NCBI GenBank assembly: GCA_944383685.1
Contig: CALWQM010000002.1
Location: forward strand, 1-64,000
Length of the DNA: 64,000 bases
Source: an uncultured Clostridia bacterium
Lineage (GTDB): Bacteria > Bacillota > Clostridia > Christensenellales > UBA1242
Direction: 5' to 3'
How positions within the stretch are numbered: the stretch's first letter is position 1; every line of letters starts with the position of its first letter. The notes beneath the pieces are model-generated. The model had not been told where the DNA came from and did no database searches. It was given only the letters and a program-made list of their open reading frames with translations. Of this stretch, positions 63,501-64,000 are shown piece by piece. Position numbers and translations under genes: made by a program.

Positions 63501-64000
63501 CTTAGAAGTTTCTGGAAAGGCAAATATAGGCTCTTTGGTTGGTTTGGTCAGTGGTGGCAACATCAGTTTTGGCACAATGGTTGTTAAAGGAGAAATTCAA
63601 GTTAACAACAATAATATTACCAATATAGGTGCTTTTGGTTTGCTGAGCAGTGGAACAATTTCAAATTCACTTAGCAGTGACAAACAAACCACACTTGATG
63701 TTGATGTTTTAATTAAAAACACAACAAACGTAGTTAACAGTGTGGGTGGTTTAGTTGGTAAAATTGATGTTGGCGAAGGCACAAGAAATATTAATTTTGT
63801 AAATATTATTAATGTTGGCGATGTTGTTTCCTTTGCAAAAAATATTGTGTTCGGTGGAATTATTGGTGATGCGGGCAGTGCAACTGTTCAATCTAGTGGT
63901 GATGCATTATCAAACGTAATTTATGGTGGAAATTTACGCAATTATGTTAAATATGTTGATGATTCCTATGAGATTGTAGTTGGTGGTATCATTGGTTCTA
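51580..64000 (+). CDS. Giant GLUG-repeat surface lipoprotein, incomplete at the window edge (at least 4,140 aa)
   Basis: One reading frame stays open from the ATG at 51580 to the last base, and frame checks at 55321, 60001 and 63961 agree. It starts with a lipoprotein signal (KKIALGFLSVLMLLGGVVLSACGGK, lipid-modified Cys in LSAC). The first 1,100 residues are beta-rich, Asn/Asp/Ser/Thr/Tyr-rich modules without clear family signs, perhaps Ig-like. GLUG-type repeats follow: AGGIVGLNYGSIENCG (about 1300), GFVGTNNGTITASF (about 2595), GGLVGENYGGLYAVY (about 3160), GGLVGYAGSGYISVGY (about 3228), GGLVGYVNS (about 3268), GGIIGNISSAS (about 3314) and GSLVGLVSGGNISFG (about 3983). GLUG repeats build extended beta-helices on large adhesins. 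The stop codon is beyond the window. GGAGG precedes the ATG by 4 bases. Confidence 0.92.
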   Translation, partial: MKKIALGFLSVLMLLGGVVLSACGGKNISISVSNTEVVIYTNYENSQYNYKTATISVGLNESTDGVGVQVETGNDVVECSTPTLDRQGRYNFNIETFDSLNSGSAQIKVYSIEDPSIYQYVNVTVYTYLESLTNLDLKDAEGRSDLYVVKGGEKDLTPSKFFEFNPPNANVTDIVWTFQDDNGGNSGLTVLSQGDNVLAEIVDNKTLKVYDECYYTDLTLYASFEKQTTINSTLTFKVIDDSNIASFRLDGNDLITVGAGGEISYQNFNTDLVRNDADNSSITGQIVVDTFDSNIELGVEAYTKNANNEKVAISDYENYFKLDDVQYNYNDITEQMTINFKLDALYNDTSKLMSYGNIFVDFVLKYSEYTYQIDTSRSEVELNTYFIPESISVRDSGINNIGGNTIDIYSQYVSSYGYEINVNVYPDDVVLKDSTFKISIDNAYEMVADEDYFIKVFYKDNPAKQVKFTRVDNTNTFVSEAIPNGTALYFVSGNVPSKNGLKIDFYASANQNAIQSIYANLYKISATDTMKVMEIVDADNDEVVDFDFNEIYYISSAAESTRSREFNLRIMGMASAQGLELQYESNSRFNLKMETIDSHEDPDDVNNSYVDVKITVSLNRSNFAEDFSFSISHKTGLKSGEIKVSAFAPIESAKVTCEDKGSTNIYGQEYEDQNFVLENNEGQTGGVMGSTYTDNSLSSLLMTAGSNASLLLDYKNATLNTTNNVGYYFAYLDYNAFATNALNQGIDGETLTERFNNLQFTDAGDNTTYLPSFYNSFLTQNNTYFTYTNGQLRVSDSEFVVYVMVVFDGYDADHENLSMVRFFKLESFYPVSSLRSNLTDLHLYSKESLSASDESLSYADVSVSLRLDAKVPTYDDLEHFSIKLGNGTYCKDENESGTLVDEACLTCVNIYNDYLSLSNFRVENGVLKFRVNATSTQLQFNVRDIITIYYNFNGNVLSTNINVNITQADRVEKVTWVNETEDKEIYLNLATDNLAEQTFTISTSILPDNAYNRKLTNYYHPLDNNSSILDIQTTSTGQSFTLTIGNQSEGGYGYLYLLPEDMVKNVEGVKQIIYYGLADDGSLNPDASYIYLSDINDVYDDLVNGTNGYVNYFLNNQNEKVYYKDVILRIKVTVADGQSEETAIRIYSADELRNIDTRLYYRIMNYLDLTNWTKLPSLSGMLFGNDENITLNISGENLVGELSGTIKNLTMVGNVTGGGFVADSVAEAGLIDNVVVDVRYDENNGYYIPSKVTGGVLVDAITYPGLYIGAITGRNDGVVKNSYAFGVDITANFGNGSLTYAGGIVGLNYGSIENCGVEFYSFAPESGISNNQITADYIGGIAGGVGERTTLTGEVLVASIKNSYVYAFNLANGEVGSEDGSVIESVDYKKLINFNALLTGGITEESVFVGEFIGYAMNIDNVVRVENSFSFMGNLFANKNENADVDVLGVGNSASTSPLFMKDSYITYFDTKENAEQVDVLDLNFIYVLKDNNPVVVNYDQIAQGINYSGFDSSVWVVDNIDNTINFGFAYLKDVSQNVSVSVEQTIKNVEDKVIAFEKDNKAVMFYYDVNEQVTSDAITSALTRYNTVSIADFFGITSNEVRSLLVSVDRQDYLDFTTNSLTAKKTSTNLGTKTVTLTLYSRMDFSKSKSFEIMIVNAIPEILTTVNESVVEDGQIVNIQTGINNSKKVQVILDNTIYLGGNEYTLQTNAYSYDVELKNNTDLENKNYVEAQVSGNSVEFVARQESGNNYVNADIRVGLLQLETTDTESNDFKFNEAIKEQRTRSILISSYVGANNVSVDNTALNITPAESVSFNVTIESDNPAENLALYFVYNDERYEVVDNKVEINENLVLDVSWSPLPNENNTYIYKVLISVNKDYRYKVDSIYSMSIVVNALSQANNSSYAKTLTFTVDKQQINDVNVNAYTIESRFTRNSIWYYTPSSTISSNLVPGDDSILSMEVNPSFAHYTHFTIEYQATSSGNVGSVGLSRLSYLDGYGYYIDSSTTENRTNGLRVNPTVTDLNTGAYYFRIYISSSFTANSNINITITFFDGTTNLGAYTYNYMVDYLKEAEVLVDGAHSIMLAKGDTAQVSITLELDQTLYNNAITLENNSSSITLSEITETVTDSYKVYTATLRTSVLSKLQDENGETKDTGAFYVKAAVSREVNGVQEIKESYATVYLVDFTIDAEQTKVVGSTQTTVYNGGTYDMLNAYINDSKGQIAFDYVIDPESYSYDENNNNEVQAVQDLMRKRTEFIRDGYYDDPDSGYYINYKYNEQTGTYERLTLKERLYYVNSDGSATAIWNGQDYIKNTTFDFSTSSSSGSSLGIIGRQTGRVLMRLQTTVIVGNTTFVYDYDFVVSVEVYTDEEVPMPIYTAEEFLKYLQGTPDEEGNTNAADYILMNDIVLTNYTPMSSQYFNSFDGNGYTIHINSFNYDTSSSALDLALFSEVAENSTIKNVRVNLYNGGQISVNLNLYTTVNIAGFALENNGVVYNCEVVSYYDDNHSASRISGDTGLVVKFVRGNGTDPVYLTSSDVNSSNINISGFINNNNNVITNSRVGGESIGTIISDDTTDYYTEITLPTFVITGQCNVAGFVGTNNGTITASFANSVQINNEMRSTVSQTAGFVRDNSGTIQTSYVQGVYSGGNDAYFAGSTIQTTGKVAGFVYSNGGVVKNCYVNIAFEVDSSRSYLSAGFVYENEEDATITLCYSAVKMSNTDINEMRFSGVDELGNDLNHNKINGITYSYYYSEERIDNSTQASYNTGAYAITDVGYQETFYRFSFSSTENAYDGIWTMTSRGITLISANHIAFSNRYIVYNTEDEYSLFYNTLTDYSTYRQIDLSYGSINNPIIIRNADDFAKATGKAQETENSSYKEYYTDTEVFGNYRLVNNIDFSQIDQNVEGTDDIKLTTTTKDFSGLLDGNSFTISNINLGNSLSVENYGLFARINNGVILNLGLQVDSVHNANANIVGTLAGTAIDSRLISISLSPMEKRDDEEVQAVSIAGYNIVGGLVGFVVGDSTLSDISVTDIDVDSGYYNSSKTVGANDNYTGNNIRELVDINSSLRNNVRYVSYAGGVAGYVDIYDSITDDFVRYSTTTQITEYSISTIRVLNSVDIYGEVAGGLFGYVGQSTLAYDLGLEINADMALNNPSYITAKNLYAGGLVGENYGGLYAVYAENNRELQDLIETNMYNYYANSSSVERGQMSIFSYTQNDVKHYGRRYNNPYYIGGLVGYAGSGYISVGYNRLNVVANQAEKFDSNNPLRTLAVGGLVGYVNSNNRYASDVLSGNAEITYYLNEVYFSGVINALTDVSAGGIIGNISSASKVAMQYVNSVPYYDTTMSLDKVFAVIGGFDEDGKKPTNLYFLNTAGGYYDVITGNRVTGSSSATPSVGVSIDYILASDDTTVTPKVNYINGIEINRPDDVFFNIESVKDFGGEMSAAYTKMNTYFLNKGWDATQWEHEIDTLYPRIVLMPKLSVIYLDAYHESIENMLDVVKNGSAMTIVVRGRTSANSDQEHTDVDLRGYISSQNLLSNFSGTIMSYYEYMGSTDEGTITVGKEVREGGKLIGGHEGDNVGLIIDQPIFNNAGINFTMKNLNIYYSKVTDNTSNRYDGTERAESPDVLNSLIVSGSADSATFENLNIYLDESIEITANQSGYAGLIVNQANSTDFSDITFVLRNSQASDTNEITFKTFDDVTTNAETYYFGLLAGKIEQQSTYKGISVSNILIDAESTGSGVEPIKTLNVNVDVSKNGTASDLNIYFGLWAGQTTISNMSNVSNFDVQLSNLTTNKITETNINLLSSNNDASIKNMYLGGYFGSTGVTGLTRAQISDGMDVSSTDLITNLNFIQNVGIETSGYVNVGLIAGEIISSSSFNFEYDEESNFKLGVSGSYKQVKDKSITINGTDGSVNIGALFGNSNANLTLGQDVNAKFDILGGFDSNNLTYDSKNLYTMNDLSKDTNEDVDKEGYATAYLEVSGKANIGSLVGLVSGGNISFGTMVVKGEIQVNNNNITNIGAFGLLSSGTISNSLSSDKQTTLDVDVLIKNTTNVVNSVGGLVGKIDVGEGTRNINFVNIINVGDVVSFAKNIVFGGIIGDAGSATVQSSGDALSNVIYGGNLRNYVKYVDDSYEIVVGGIIGS

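Noticed and set aside
51580..64000. Short reading frames on both strands within the giant gene (for example 57437-57622 or 61762-62133).
   Set aside because: They lie within the continuous frame of the giant lipoprotein, have no ribosome binding site or family resemblance, and reflect chance open frames in repetitive coding sequence.

Overview
The window is AT-rich chromosomal DNA from a Clostridia-like member of the Bacillota, most likely an uncultured gut lineage assembled from a metagenome. The support is the gene content (spoIIID, a spoIIQ-like M23 gene, a SpoVB-type flippase, mini-RNase III, QueH, VanW, the DUF421/DUF4363 pair, a pth-mfd cluster), frequent AGGAGG-type ribosome binding sites, the standard genetic code, and no insertion sequence, phage gene or CRISPR array. 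Bases 1-21 are a sequencing-adapter remnant, so the left edge is a contig end and not natural sequence.

Layout. 0.2-3.5 kb: tRNA-Glu, comF copy 1, rlmB, mini-RNase III and ychF, all on the minus strand. 3.7-8.8 kb: one 1,714-residue protein of unknown function with a membrane hairpin and a long coiled coil. 9-17 kb: secA, a small unknown gene, the rpsF-ssb-rpsR-rpmE operon, then a DUF1385-PrmC fusion with prfA, ending in an unusual array of small hairpins in the prfA 3' untranslated region. 17-24 kb: an orphan pilin-like protein, an Asn-rich micro-protein, an ArsR regulator, queH, signal peptidase, HU, rubrerythrin, a CYTH-like protein and a GPH-type transporter. 24-35 kb: comF copy 2 with recD2, a MarR regulator with cysS, a P-type ATPase, a CCA-adding enzyme relative and a VanW protein. 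35-44.8 kb: TVP38, a 56-residue LysM protein, a SpoVB-like flippase, DUF421/DUF4363, an unknown anchored surface protein, and a degenerate GlmU-like gene in front of pth and mfd. 44.8-51.2 kb: a PrsA/SurA-like lipoprotein, a flippase-like membrane protein, three small membrane or exported proteins, a SpoIIQ-like M23 protein, acyl carrier protein and spoIIID. 51.6 kb to the right edge: one open reading frame of at least 4,140 codons for a giant GLUG-repeat surface lipoprotein, cut off by the window.

How it works together. Most of the window is housekeeping: ribosome parts and translation termination (S6, S18, L31, PrmC, RF1, Pth, RlmB), envelope biogenesis and secretion (SecA, signal peptidase, PrsA-like, flippases, VanW), and repair (Mfd, RecD2, SSB). 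Three features stand out at system level. Many transcription units have a near-consensus promoter placed so that transcription should begin at or within about three bases of the start codon, with no ribosome binding site, which points to widespread leaderless mRNAs. Regulatory signals are often nested: terminators contain ribosome binding sites, start or stop codons, or the -35 box of the next promoter. Two intergenic regions carry a modular repeat in which different short hairpins are joined by a conserved ATTAAGAG-like linker; I do not recognise it as a described repeat family.
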